NCBI RefSeq assembly: GCF_008641065.1
Contig: NZ_VTRS01000001.1
Span: 620,001 to 684,000, forward strand
Source of the DNA: Rhabdaerophilum calidifontis
GTDB lineage: Bacteria > Pseudomonadota > Alphaproteobacteria > Rhizobiales > Beijerinckiaceae
DNA: 64,000 nt
Direction: 5' to 3'
The notes beneath the pieces are model-generated. The model worked only from the letters and a program-made list of their open reading frames with translations, searched no databases and had not been told where the DNA came from. Positions 35,457-44,320 of this stretch are shown here, one piece after another. How positions within the stretch are numbered: the stretch's first letter is position 1; every line of letters begins with the position of its first letter. Both the position numbers and the translations under genes were made by a program.

Positions 35457-36692
35457 ATGCGGATCGCCGCCGCCTTGCTGGTGCTCAGCGGCATCCTCGC
35501 CGGGACCGGTGACGCCGGGGCGCAGACGGTGCTCCGGATCTTTTCCGGCCAGGCCCTGCCCGCCGAGATGCTGCGCCCGGTGCTCGAAGGCTACATGGCC
35601 GCCCATCCCTCGGTGCGCGTCGAGATCGAGAGCGGCGGCGCGACGCCGGAGGAGCGGCAGGCCTATCTCAACCGCGTCCTCGCGACGCGGGATCCCGGGC
35701 CGGATCTCTTCCTGCTCGACATGCTCCGCCCGGCGCAATTCGCTGCCGCGCAATGGGTCGAGCCGCTCGATTCCCATCTCGGCGCCGAGCGGGATTCGGT
35801 GCTCGCGGGCTATTTCCCGGTCTGGCGCGAGGCGGGGATCGTCGGCGGCAAGCTGGTCGCGCTGCCGATGCTGGCGGATGCGCAGTTCCTCTACTACCGC
35901 AGCGACCTGCTGCAGAAATACGGCCTCGCCCCGCCGACGAGCTGGGATGAGCTGAAGGCGGCGGCGCGGGTGGTCCTCGCCGGCGAGAATAACCCGGCCC
36001 TGCGCGGGTTCGAGACGGTGGGCGCGCCGGTCGAGAGCGCGGTCTGCTCGTATCTGGCGCCGCTCTGGAGCCTCGGTGAGGAGCTGCTGAAGGAGGGTCG
36101 GCTCGCGCTGCCCGGCGAGGCGGCGCGCAGGCCGTTCGATCTCTGGCTGGATCTCAAGGCTGCGGGGATCGCACCGGCCAATCTCGCCGAGATCCATACG
36201 GACCGCGTCCGGCTCAACATGCAGGCGGGGGAGCTGATCTTCGCCATCGGCTGGGGCTATGCCCGCGCGCGGTTCGAGGAGGATGCGGAATCCACGATGC
36301 ACGGACGGGTCGGCATCGCGCCGCTTCCGGGGGCCGGCTGCGCGGGCGGCTGGCTTGTCGCGGTCAGCGCCTTCTCGCGCCAGAAGCCGGAGGCGGTGCG
36401 GCTTGCCCGGTATCTCGCCGGGCCGGCGGCGGGGCGCCAATTCGCGCGGGAAGCGGGGCTGATGCCGGTCTTCCCGGCGCTTTACGGAGAGGTGGACCTG
36501 CTGGGCGCGCGTCCATGGCTCGCCGCCGTTCTGCCGGTCATCGGAAGCGCAAGGGCGCGGCCGGCGACGCCGCGCTACGGCGAGGTGTCGGAGATCATCC
36601 GGGGCAATCTTCATGCCGTGCTCGCCGGCGGCAAGACGGTGGAAGCCGCGCTGGCCGACATGACGACCCGCCTCGGCATGATCTTCCGCTGA
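35457..36692 (+). CDS. Family 1 (sugar-type) extracellular solute-binding protein
   Basis: A 411-residue periplasmic binding protein of the ABC carbohydrate class. A signal peptide (MRIAAALLVLSGILAGTG, cleavage near GAQT at about 21-24) precedes LRIFSGQALPAEML. Later features are PDLFLLDMLRPAQFA, GKLVALPMLADAQFLYYR and YGLAPPTSWDELKAAA, typical of maltose-type binding proteins. It is divergent from the kinase operon across a shared predicted operator, so sulfoquinovose or a glycoside of it is a likely ligand. No permease or ATPase genes accompany it. The ATG at 35457 begins the signal peptide; an earlier ATG would give a long hydrophilic N-terminus. Confidence 0.82.
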   Translation: MRIAAALLVLSGILAGTGDAGAQTVLRIFSGQALPAEMLRPVLEGYMAAHPSVRVEIESGGATPEERQAYLNRVLATRDPGPDLFLLDMLRPAQFAAAQWVEPLDSHLGAERDSVLAGYFPVWREAGIVGGKLVALPMLADAQFLYYRSDLLQKYGLAPPTSWDELKAAARVVLAGENNPALRGFETVGAPVESAVCSYLAPLWSLGEELLKEGRLALPGEAARRPFDLWLDLKAAGIAPANLAEIHTDRVRLNMQAGELIFAIGWGYARARFEEDAESTMHGRVGIAPLPGAGCAGGWLVAVSAFSRQKPEAVRLARYLAGPAAGRQFAREAGLMPVFPALYGEVDLLGARPWLAAVLPVIGSARARPATPRYGEVSEIIRGNLHAVLAGGKTVEAALADMTTRLGMIFR

Positions 36693-36696
36693 ACGT

Positions 36697-37785
36697 TCAG
36701 GCCGCCGGGCCGAAGCGGAATTCCGTCACCTGCCGGTAGAGTTCGCCGGGCCGGAGCACGGTCGTGGGGAAATGCGCATGGTTGGGGCTGTCCGGCGCGT
36801 GCTGCGGTTCGAGGCACAGCCCGGCATTGGGGCCGTAATGCGTGCCGTCAAGCCCGCTGACCGGCAGGTTCAGCTTGAAGCCGTCGTAGAATTGCAGGCA
36901 GGGCTCGGTGGTCCAGACCTCCATCGTGAGGCCGGAGCGGGCACTCGCCAGCGTGGCCGCGTGCGCCAGTTCCACGCCATGGAGCGGGGGTTCGCGTTTC
37001 TCGCGGCGCAGCACGAAATTATGGTCGTACCAGAACCGCGTGCCGTCCTCGTCCAGATGCCGGATGGGACGCGGCCGGCGGAAGTCGAAGGGCGTGCCGG
37101 CGACCGGGGCGATCGCGCCGTCGGGGATCAGGTCGGAATCGACGGGCGTCATCATCGGCGCGCGCAGCATGAGATCATGGTCGAGGATGTCCGGGCCGCC
37201 GTCGAGGTTGAAATAGGAATGATGGCAGAGATTGACGATGGTCGGCGCGTCGGTGAAGGCGGACAGTTCGACACGCAGGACGCTGCGCGGCGGGGCTTCA
37301 GGGTTCTGTGCGGCGTCGATCGCGGGCAGCGTGCCGAGCAGGTAGCGGCAGGTCACGGCCAGCGTGCCGGGATAGTTCGCATCGCCGTCCGGCGAGACGA
37401 GGCCGAGCGTCGCCGCGCCGGGCTCGGCATGGAGCAGGGTCCAGGCGCGCTTGCCGAAGCCGTGGCCGCCGCCATGCAGCGAATGGCGGTTCTCCTGGTT
37501 GAGCGGCAATTGGTAGGCCCTTCCGTCGAGCAGGAACCGGCCCTGGCCGATGCGGTTGGCATAGCGGCCGGCAATGGCGCCGAAATGCGGGGAATGGTTG
37601 CGGTAATCCTCGAGCGTCTCCAGCCCCAGAACCACGCGCTGCGTGCCGCCGCCCGGCTTCGGCACCACGAGATCGCGCAGAACTGCGCCATGAGTGATGA
37701 TCTTCGCGACGGCGCCGGCGGCGTTGCCGAGTTCGATCTCGGCGATTGTCTCGTCGCCTGTCCGGCCGAATTCGCGTATCTGCAT
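36697..37785 (-). CDS. Aldose 1-epimerase (mutarotase), candidate sulfoquinovose mutarotase
   Basis: A 362-residue GalM-family protein. Conserved segments are GRYANRIGQGRF, NRHSLHGGGHGFGKRAW, the catalytic-His VNLCHHSYFNLDG and LCLEPQHAPDSPNH with the catalytic Glu. It interconverts alpha and beta anomers of an aldose. The sulfoquinovose operon of E. coli contains a homologous mutarotase (YihR), so a role on sulfoquinovose fits the setting. It is convergent with the binding-protein gene (4 bases apart) and follows a hydroxypyruvate-isomerase-like gene by 15 bases. Confidence 0.88.
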   Translation of the reverse strand: MQIREFGRTGDETIAEIELGNAAGAVAKIITHGAVLRDLVVPKPGGGTQRVVLGLETLEDYRNHSPHFGAIAGRYANRIGQGRFLLDGRAYQLPLNQENRHSLHGGGHGFGKRAWTLLHAEPGAATLGLVSPDGDANYPGTLAVTCRYLLGTLPAIDAAQNPEAPPRSVLRVELSAFTDAPTIVNLCHHSYFNLDGGPDILDHDLMLRAPMMTPVDSDLIPDGAIAPVAGTPFDFRRPRPIRHLDEDGTRFWYDHNFVLRREKREPPLHGVELAHAATLASARSGLTMEVWTTEPCLQFYDGFKLNLPVSGLDGTHYGPNAGLCLEPQHAPDSPNHAHFPTTVLRPGELYRQVTEFRFGPAA

Positions 37786-37800
37786 GAGGATCTCCGGGTC

Positions 37801-38592
37801 TCAGGCCCCCGGGCTTCCGGGGGCGGCATAGGGCGCGAACCAGCCGAGGCCGGCGCGTGTCTCGCCGCGCGGGCGGTATTCGCAGCCGACGAAGCCGGCA
37901 TAGCCCAATCGATCGAGTTCGTCGAAAAGGAAGCGATCGTTCAGTTCCTCGCTCATCGGCTCGTGGCGGGAGGGAATGCTCGCCACCTGAATATGGCCGA
38001 TGAGCGGCAAAAACCGGCGCAGCCGCGTGGTGATGTCGCCGTGCAGGATCTGGCAATGGTAGAGATCGAACTGGAGCCGGACATTCGGAAGCCCGAGCCC
38101 GGTGATCAGCTCGGCGGCGAAATCGTAATCGTCGAGCATGTAGCCCGGCATGTCGCGGCGGTTGAGCGGTTCGAGCAGGATCTCCACCCCCATGGGGCCG
38201 AAGGCCTCGGCCGCGCGGGTGATCGCGTCGCGGTAGCGGCGCAGGGCGGCGGCATCGGCGCGGTTGCCGTGGCCGGCCATCAGGTGCAGCCGTTTCACGC
38301 CGGTCGCCTCGACATAGGGGCGGGCCTCGACGAGACTCGCGGCGAATTCCGCCTCGCGGCCGGCAAGGCTCGCAAGCCCGCGCTCGCCCCGCTCCCAATC
38401 TCCGGGAGGCAGGTTGAACAGCGCCTGCTCGAGCCCCAGCGCCGCGAGCCGCGCGCCGATCGCCGTGGCCGGGAACGCATAGGGGAACAGGAATTCCACC
38501 GCCCGGAACCCGGCCTGCGCCGCCGCCTCGAAACGGTCCAGGAACGGCATTTCGGTGAACATCATCGTCAGGTTGGCGGCGAAACGCGGCAT
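37801..38592 (-). CDS. Hydroxypyruvate isomerase / OtnI-family sugar isomerase
   Basis: A 263-residue xylose-isomerase-like TIM barrel. Diagnostic stretches are PRFAANLTMMFTEMPFLDRF, ILLEPLNRRDMPGYML with a metal-binding Glu, LQFDLYHCQ with Asp and His, and GCEYRPRG with Glu. This pattern is standard for hydroxypyruvate isomerase (Hyi) and 2-oxo-tetronate isomerase (OtnI). Which substrate applies is not readable. No glyoxylate carboligase or tartronate-semialdehyde reductase is adjacent. It appears to be first gene of a two-gene unit with the epimerase and is divergent from the ThDP enzyme gene. Confidence 0.85.
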   Translation of the reverse strand: MPRFAANLTMMFTEMPFLDRFEAAAQAGFRAVEFLFPYAFPATAIGARLAALGLEQALFNLPPGDWERGERGLASLAGREAEFAASLVEARPYVEATGVKRLHLMAGHGNRADAAALRRYRDAITRAAEAFGPMGVEILLEPLNRRDMPGYMLDDYDFAAELITGLGLPNVRLQFDLYHCQILHGDITTRLRRFLPLIGHIQVASIPSRHEPMSEELNDRFLFDELDRLGYAGFVGCEYRPRGETRAGLGWFAPYAAPGSPGA

Positions 38593-38707
38593 GGCGGAGC
38601 CTGGCGGAGAAAGGGCGGGATTCCGCTTTTCCCGCTTTCGCGACGATCACGCAATTGCGAAATGCGCTTGTCCCGGCGATCGGGCAGGAAGGCCGAGAGG
38701 AGACGAA

Positions 38708-40327
38708 ATGCCCAGCGGAGCGGCGATCATCGCGGAGCGTCTGGCGGCCGAAGGGTGCCGTATCGCCTTCGGCATGCCCGGCGGCGAGGTTCTCGCCCTG
38801 ATCGACGGGCTCGCCCAAGCCGGTATACGCTTCGTGCTGACCAAGCACGAGAACGCGGCAGGCTTCATGGCGGAGGGATTCTGGCACCGCCAGGCCGAGA
38901 GCGGCGTGCGGGCGCCGGGCATCCTTGTCGCGACGCTCGGGCCGGGCGCGGCCAACGCGGTCAATGTGGTCGCGAACGCGTATCAGGACCGCGTGCCGCT
39001 GATCGTGCTGACGGGACGCGTCGATGCCGCTGATGCGGAAAGCTACACGCATCAGGTTTTCGACCATCAGGCGCTGTTCCGGCCCGTTACCAAAGCAACG
39101 TTGAGCGCGAGCCGCGGCGCCGTCGCCCGCGTGATCGACCGGGCGGTGCGGATCGCGCTCGACGGGCAGCCGGGGCCGGTTCATGTTGATGTGCCGATCT
39201 CGGTTGCGGAAGGGGCGGAGCCGGCGCATGCCTTTGCGCGACCGGCACCGATGCGCCCCGCGCCTGCACCAGCGGGCTTGTCGGAAATCGGGGCGCTGCT
39301 CCGCGCGAGCCGCAACCCCGTGATGATCGCGGGCGTCGATGCGGTGAATGACGGGGCCGGTCCCGCCCTGCAGGCCTTCGCCGCGGATCTCGGCGTGCCG
39401 GTGCTCACCACCTACAAGGCAAAGGGGCTGATCGCCGAGGATTCCGAACTGGCGCTCGGCGGAATCGGCCTCTCGCCCAGGGCGGACAGCCTCGTCCTGC
39501 CCTTTCTCGCCGAGGCCGATTGCATCCTTCTCGCGGGGTATGATCCGATCGAGATGCGCGCGAACTGGCGCGACCCGTTTCCGCCCGGCGTGCCGGCGAT
39601 CAAGATCGCTTCGACCCTGCCGACCCACCAGATGCATCGGGCGGATCACCTGCTGATCGGCGATATCGGCGCGATGCTGGCGGCGCTGCACGCGGCCGTC
39701 GGGCGCCGGAGCCAGCCCCGATCCGCGGCGATCGCAAGGCTCCGGCACGATCTCGCATCGGCGTTCGCACCGGAGCCGGAATGGGGGCCGGGCGTGGTGT
39801 TCGATACCATCCGCCGCCTCGCGCCGCGCGCGGCGCTCGCGAGCGCCGATTCCGGCGCGCACCGCATCCTGCTCAGCCAGATGTGGACGACCTGCGCGCC
39901 GCGCGGGCTGATGCAATCCTCCGCGCTCTGCACCATGGGCTGCGCGCTGCCGCTCGCGCTCGGCGCCCAGCTCGCGGCGCCGGAGGCGGTGGTGATCGCC
40001 TTCGTCGGTGATGCCGGGCTCGAAATGGGCATCGGCGAGCTGGCGACGGCGCGCGATCTCGGCCTGCCGGTGATCATCGTGGTGCTTCAGGATGAGAGGC
40101 TGGCGCTGATCGACCTCAAGCAGCGTGCGCTGGGCCATGTCGAGTGCGGCGTGCGCTTCGGCGGCACGGATTTCGCGGCCGTCGCGACGGCCTTCGGCGG
40201 CGCCGGCGTCAATGTCTCGGATCGGGGTGGGCTTGCGGCCGCTTTCGCCGCCGCGCTCGCCCGGCGCGACCGGTTTTCGCTGATCGCGGCGCGGATCGCA
40301 CCCGACGCCTATGCGGGGCGGCTGTGA
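38708..40327 (+). CDS. Thiamine-diphosphate-dependent enzyme of the acetolactate synthase group
   Basis: A 539-residue ThDP enzyme with the three-domain layout. The catalytic Glu48 lies in VLTKHENAAGFMAEG. A central domain (about 190-320) carries LRASRNPVMIAGVDAVND. The C-terminal Mg/ThDP domain has SALCTMGCALPLALGAQLA and FVGDAGLEMGIGEL. The usual GDG is GDA and the partner Asn-Asn is replaced by QDE, so substrate and metal handling may be atypical. The retained Glu48 argues against glyoxylate carboligase. Reaction unknown; sulfopyruvate decarboxylase or another 2-oxoacid decarboxylase/carboligase is possible by context. GAGGAGA precedes the ATG at 38708. Confidence 0.75.
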   Translation: MPSGAAIIAERLAAEGCRIAFGMPGGEVLALIDGLAQAGIRFVLTKHENAAGFMAEGFWHRQAESGVRAPGILVATLGPGAANAVNVVANAYQDRVPLIVLTGRVDAADAESYTHQVFDHQALFRPVTKATLSASRGAVARVIDRAVRIALDGQPGPVHVDVPISVAEGAEPAHAFARPAPMRPAPAPAGLSEIGALLRASRNPVMIAGVDAVNDGAGPALQAFAADLGVPVLTTYKAKGLIAEDSELALGGIGLSPRADSLVLPFLAEADCILLAGYDPIEMRANWRDPFPPGVPAIKIASTLPTHQMHRADHLLIGDIGAMLAALHAAVGRRSQPRSAAIARLRHDLASAFAPEPEWGPGVVFDTIRRLAPRAALASADSGAHRILLSQMWTTCAPRGLMQSSALCTMGCALPLALGAQLAAPEAVVIAFVGDAGLEMGIGELATARDLGLPVIIVVLQDERLALIDLKQRALGHVECGVRFGGTDFAAVATAFGGAGVNVSDRGGLAAAFAAALARRDRFSLIAARIAPDAYAGRL

Positions 40328-41532
40328 TGGCGCCGGAACCCGCCTTTTCCGGTCCCGCCGCGCCGCAGGCCGGCGGTTCCCGGCGCGATGTGCGGCTCGA
40401 TTTCTTCCGCGGCCTCGCGATGTTCGTCATCTTCATCGCGCATCTGCCGGGCAATTCCTGGTTCGATTTCATTCCCGCGCGGTTCGGCTTCTCCTCGGCG
40501 GCGGAATTGTTCGTCTTCTGCTCCGGACTCGCCTCGGCCTTCGCCTTCGGCCGGGTCTTCACCCGAGAGGGCTGGCGCGCCGGCACACGCCGCATCCTGC
40601 ATCGCATCTGGCAGGTCTATTGGGCGCATATCGGGCTTGCGCTGGCGCTGATGGCCCTGAGCGTTGCCGCGCTGCGGCTGACGGGCATCGATTATCCGGG
40701 ACGGCTCGGGCTCGACTGGTTCCTCTCCCATGCCGGGGAGGGGCTCCTCGCGCTGATGACGCTCGGCTTCATGCCCGCCTTCCTCGATATCCTGCCGATG
40801 TATCTCGTCCTGCTGGCGATGGTGCCGCTGGTGATGGGTGCGGCGGCGCTGACGCCGCTGCTGCCGCTGGCGTTGCTGCCGGTGCTCTGGCTTTCGGTGC
40901 AGATTTACGGGTTCAACCTGCCGGGCGGACCGGCGCCGGGCGGCGTCTGGTTCTTCAATCCCTTCGCCTGGCAGCTCGTGTTCTTCAGCGGATTCGCCTT
41001 CGGCATGGGCTGGCTGCCGCGCCCCGCCCTGCGGCGTGGCGGGCTGTTCTGGTGCTGCGCCGCGCTGCTCGTCCTGTCGGTCCCGGTGAATTTCTGGGCC
41101 TTCACCGATGCCTTTCCCGCATTGGCGGCGATCCATGACCGCTTCGTGCCGGAAGGGGGGAAGACCGACCTTGCACCCGCGCTTTACCTGCATTTTCTGG
41201 CGAGCGCCTATGTCGTGCTGACCCTGGTGGAGCCGGTCCGGGCACGGCTCGCCACGATCCGCCCGGTGGTGCTGGTCGGCCAGCAGGCGCTCGCCACCTT
41301 CATGGCCTCGATCCTGCTCGCCTGGGCGGGCGGCATGCTGCTCGATGCGCTCGGCCGCGCGCAGGGCGTGATCGCGCTCGTCAATCTCGCCGGCTTCGCC
41401 GGGCTGGTGCTCGTCGCGGTGCTCGCGCGCGATTACAAGGGCGGCGGCAAACCCGGTTCCGCGCCGCGATCCCGCCCCGAAGCGGCGTCGAACGGCGGCG
41501 ATGCCGTGCCCCGCGCCGCGCCGGCGGAATGA
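40327..41532 (+). CDS. opgC: OpgC-family membrane acyltransferase
   Basis: A 401-residue integral membrane protein with about ten hydrophobic segments. RDVRLDFFRGLAMFVIFIAH at the N-terminus and FSSAAELFVFCSGLASAFAFG are the OpgC/acyltransferase 3-like signature. OpgC adds succinyl groups to osmoregulated periplasmic glucans; the family also contains proteins of unknown acceptors. The ATG overlaps the ThDP-enzyme stop (TGATG), so the two are co-translated, an odd pairing. The C-terminal 30 residues are hydrophilic and Arg/Ala/Pro-rich. Confidence 0.82.
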   Translation: MAPEPAFSGPAAPQAGGSRRDVRLDFFRGLAMFVIFIAHLPGNSWFDFIPARFGFSSAAELFVFCSGLASAFAFGRVFTREGWRAGTRRILHRIWQVYWAHIGLALALMALSVAALRLTGIDYPGRLGLDWFLSHAGEGLLALMTLGFMPAFLDILPMYLVLLAMVPLVMGAAALTPLLPLALLPVLWLSVQIYGFNLPGGPAPGGVWFFNPFAWQLVFFSGFAFGMGWLPRPALRRGGLFWCCAALLVLSVPVNFWAFTDAFPALAAIHDRFVPEGGKTDLAPALYLHFLASAYVVLTLVEPVRARLATIRPVVLVGQQALATFMASILLAWAGGMLLDALGRAQGVIALVNLAGFAGLVLVAVLARDYKGGGKPGSAPRSRPEAASNGGDAVPRAAPAE

Positions 41533-42702
41533 TCAATCGAGCCGGAAAACCGGGCGCAGGCGCACGCCGATGATGTTTCCGGCGAAGGCAAACACCAGCC
41601 AGACCCAGCCATGCAGGCTGCCGGAGACGGTGCCCGAGAAGAAGGCGCCGATATTGCACCCCGTGCCCAGCCGGGCGCCGATCCCCAGCAGCAGGCCGCC
41701 GAGCATCGCCGCAGCCAGCGAGCGGGCGGGAATCGCAAGGCTCGGCCGGAACTTCCCGGCCGCGCGGGCGGCAAGCAGCGCGCCGAGCATGATCCCGAAA
41801 TCGGTGACGCTCGTCGGATCGGCGAGGATCGGCGCCGCGAGAACCGCCTCCTGGCCGCGCCAATAGGCCCATTGCGCTGGCGCGAAGCCGATCAGCGCCG
41901 CGAGTTTCGATCCCCAGAGCGCGAAGGCCGAGGTGATGCCCCAGGGCCAGCCCTGCACCAGCAGCACCGCGACATTCACGCCCGCGAGCGCGAGGGCCCC
42001 GGCGGCGAGCGACCACGGCCCGGTGAGCCAGCGCGTCTCCAGGCGGTGGATCGGCGTGATATCACCATGGCGCGCGCGCTCGGCGGCGCGGACGAGGGCG
42101 AAGAGCAGTGCGAGCGCGGCCAGCATCGCGCCGAGCGCCGCCGGCCAGCCGAACCACGCGATGAACGACAGGGGCGGAAGATCCGGCCAGGCGAGCCAAT
42201 GATCCGATGTGGCGGTGGCCAAGGTCGAGCCGAGGATGAAGAAGGCGAGCGTCACCACCATGCGCGCCGAGCCGCCGCCGACCGTGAACAGGGTGCCGGA
42301 GCCGCATCCGCCGCCGAGCTGCATGCCGATGCCGAACAGGAAGGCGCCGAGCAGCAGCGCCCAGCCGATCGGGAAGACGAACCCGCCCAGCGGCCGACCG
42401 AACAGCTCGCCCATGCCCAGCAGCGGGAAGAAGGCGAGGCTCGTCACGCCAAGCAGCAGGATCTGCGCCCGCAGGCCGGCGCCGCGCCGCTCGAGAATGA
42501 AGCGGCGCCATGCGGCGGTGAAGCCGAAGCTCGCATGGTAGAGCGCCACGCCTGCCATCAGGCCGATCAGGGCCAGCAGGGCGAGGCGCGGCCCGCCCAT
42601 GGCACCGGCAAGCGCCGCGAGCAGCGCGAATCCGGCCAAAGCGGGGAGGGTTCGCGCAAGGGCGGCGCGCGGATGAGGTAGAGCCCGATCGAGATCGCGC
42701 AT
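41533..42702 (-). CDS. YeeE/YedE-family sulfur (thiosulfate) transporter
   Basis: A 389-residue membrane protein with two repeats, each containing the family's Gly/Cys motif: MQLGGGCGSGTLFTVGGGS and ARLGTGCNIGAFFSGTVSG. Cysteines in these motifs relay thiosulfate in the characterised homologue TsuA. About nine hydrophobic segments are visible. A TusA gene lies on the same strand 1.6 kb upstream, interrupted by an opposite-strand TPR gene. The stop directly abuts the convergent opgC stop. Confidence 0.88.
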   Translation of the reverse strand: MRDLDRALPHPRAALARTLPALAGFALLAALAGAMGGPRLALLALIGLMAGVALYHASFGFTAAWRRFILERRGAGLRAQILLLGVTSLAFFPLLGMGELFGRPLGGFVFPIGWALLLGAFLFGIGMQLGGGCGSGTLFTVGGGSARMVVTLAFFILGSTLATATSDHWLAWPDLPPLSFIAWFGWPAALGAMLAALALLFALVRAAERARHGDITPIHRLETRWLTGPWSLAAGALALAGVNVAVLLVQGWPWGITSAFALWGSKLAALIGFAPAQWAYWRGQEAVLAAPILADPTSVTDFGIMLGALLAARAAGKFRPSLAIPARSLAAAMLGGLLLGIGARLGTGCNIGAFFSGTVSGSLHGWVWLVFAFAGNIIGVRLRPVFRLD

Positions 42703-42906
42703 GGCAACTCCGGCGGTCCGGCAGGACCTGTTCTGTCAAGCCTTACGATCGTCCGGTTTGCAGAACAAGCCGGGATGCGTTTTCGCCAGGTCTCACAAAG
42801 CCTTGATCGTGGCGCGAGCGCTTGTGCGTTCCTTGCGCGGTCGCCCTCGCGCAGAATGCGGAGCAGGCGGAACCGGGTTCCGCGACCGCCCTTCAGCGAG
42901 GATTCC

Positions 42907-44304
42907 ATGACCCATGATCCGGGGCTCCGGCAGCCTTCCGAACGCGGCGCGTCCGCGCCCATCCATGCCGAACCGGATGGCCAGCGGCTGGCCGGGGCGT
43001 TTCTCGCGCATAGCCGGGAAACGCCCGCGCTGCTCCAGGCGGCGCTCGATGCGGCGCCGGAAAGTGCGCGGCTCCATGCGACCAAGGCCTTGATGCTGGT
43101 GCTGCTTGCGCGCGGCGAACTGGTTGGCGCGGCACGGGAAAGCGCCGCGCATGCGGCGCGATGCCTCGATGCCGGGGCTGGCCCCGGCGAAAAGGCCTTT
43201 GTCGCGGCGGCGGGTGCGGCCGCCCACGGCGCCTGGCGGGTGGCGATCGACCAGATCGAGGCCGCGCTTGCGGATGATCCGAGCGATTCGCTTTCGGTGA
43301 AGATGAGCCACGCGCTGCGCTTCATGCTGGGCGACAAGGCCGGGATGCTACGCTCCATCACGCGCGCGCGGCGCCGCCTCCCGGCCGGCCATGCCCATGC
43401 CGGGTTTCTCGCCGGCTGCCACGCCTTCGCGCTGGAGGAGAACGGCCTCTACGCCGAGGCGGAGGCGGCGGGCCGCCACGCCGTGGCGCTCGAGCCGCGC
43501 GATGCCTGGGGGCTGCACGCGGTGAGCCATGTCCACGAGATGACCGGCCGGCACGCGGAGGGCATCCGCTGGATCGAGGCCGGGGCCGACAGTTTCCGGC
43601 ATTGCAACAATTTCGGCGGACATCTCTTCTGGCATCTCGCGCTGTTCAAGCTCGAAAGCGGTGCTATTGCAGAGGTTTTCGACCTCTATGACCGTCGCAT
43701 CCGTGCCGAGGAGAGCGATGATTTCCGCGATATCGCCAACGGCGCCTCGTTGCTGACGCGGCTCGAACTCGACGGCCACGATGTCGGGGCGCGCTGGGAG
43801 GAACTTGCGGACAAGGCGGAGGCCCGTCTGGCCGACCGCAGCCTGGTCTTCGCCGATCTCCATTACCTGCTGGCGCTCATCGGCGCGGGGCGCAATGCCG
43901 CCGCGCTGACGCTTGCGCGTTCGATCGGCCGCGCCGAGCCGCGCCATGCCGCGCAGGTGCCGGTCGTCGAGCGCACCGGCCGGGCGCTGGCCGAGGGGCT
44001 CGTGCATTTCGCCGATGGCGACATGGACCGCGCGCTCGAGCGCCTGCTGGCAGCGCGTGGCGAGCGCGTGCTGATCGGCGGTTCGGATGCGCAGCGCGAC
44101 GTGTTCGAGCAGGTGCTGGTCGAGGCGGCGCTGCGCGCCGGTGCCGGCGACATCGCCCGTGCGCTGCTGACGGAGCGGCTGAGGACGCGCCGCCGCAACC
44201 GCTTCGCCGAGGAGCGTCTGCGCCGGCTCGTCGCGCCCGGCGGCAGGCGCAAGGGCATGATCGGGCTCGCGGCGGCGCTCGCCTTCGCGGCGCCGGCGCA
44301 TTAG
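42907..44304 (+). CDS. Tetratricopeptide-repeat protein of the TTC38 family
   Basis: A 465-residue soluble helical-repeat protein resembling tetratricopeptide repeat protein 38. Pairs of helices carry Ala/Leu-rich TPR-like patterns, for example CHAFALEENGLYAEAEAAGR followed by HAVALEPRDAWGLHAVSHVH, then EMTGRHAEGIRWIEAG. The His-rich GLHAVSHVHEMTGR and FGGHLFWHLALFKLE segments are family-specific and could include a metal or active site. Molecular function is unknown. The ATG at 42907 has AGCGAGG upstream; the earlier in-frame start at 42775 lacks one. Confidence 0.82.
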   Translation: MTHDPGLRQPSERGASAPIHAEPDGQRLAGAFLAHSRETPALLQAALDAAPESARLHATKALMLVLLARGELVGAARESAAHAARCLDAGAGPGEKAFVAAAGAAAHGAWRVAIDQIEAALADDPSDSLSVKMSHALRFMLGDKAGMLRSITRARRRLPAGHAHAGFLAGCHAFALEENGLYAEAEAAGRHAVALEPRDAWGLHAVSHVHEMTGRHAEGIRWIEAGADSFRHCNNFGGHLFWHLALFKLESGAIAEVFDLYDRRIRAEESDDFRDIANGASLLTRLELDGHDVGARWEELADKAEARLADRSLVFADLHYLLALIGAGRNAAALTLARSIGRAEPRHAAQVPVVERTGRALAEGLVHFADGDMDRALERLLAARGERVLIGGSDAQRDVFEQVLVEAALRAGAGDIARALLTERLRTRRRNRFAEERLRRLVAPGGRRKGMIGLAAALAFAAPAH

Positions 44305-44320
44305 TGGCTCCGGCTGGATT

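Noticed and set aside
38708-40327. Assignment of the ThDP enzyme as glyoxylate carboligase, paired with the hydroxypyruvate isomerase-like gene
   Set aside because: Glyoxylate carboligase replaces the catalytic Glu with Val, whereas Glu48 is present here; no tartronate-semialdehyde reductase is nearby.
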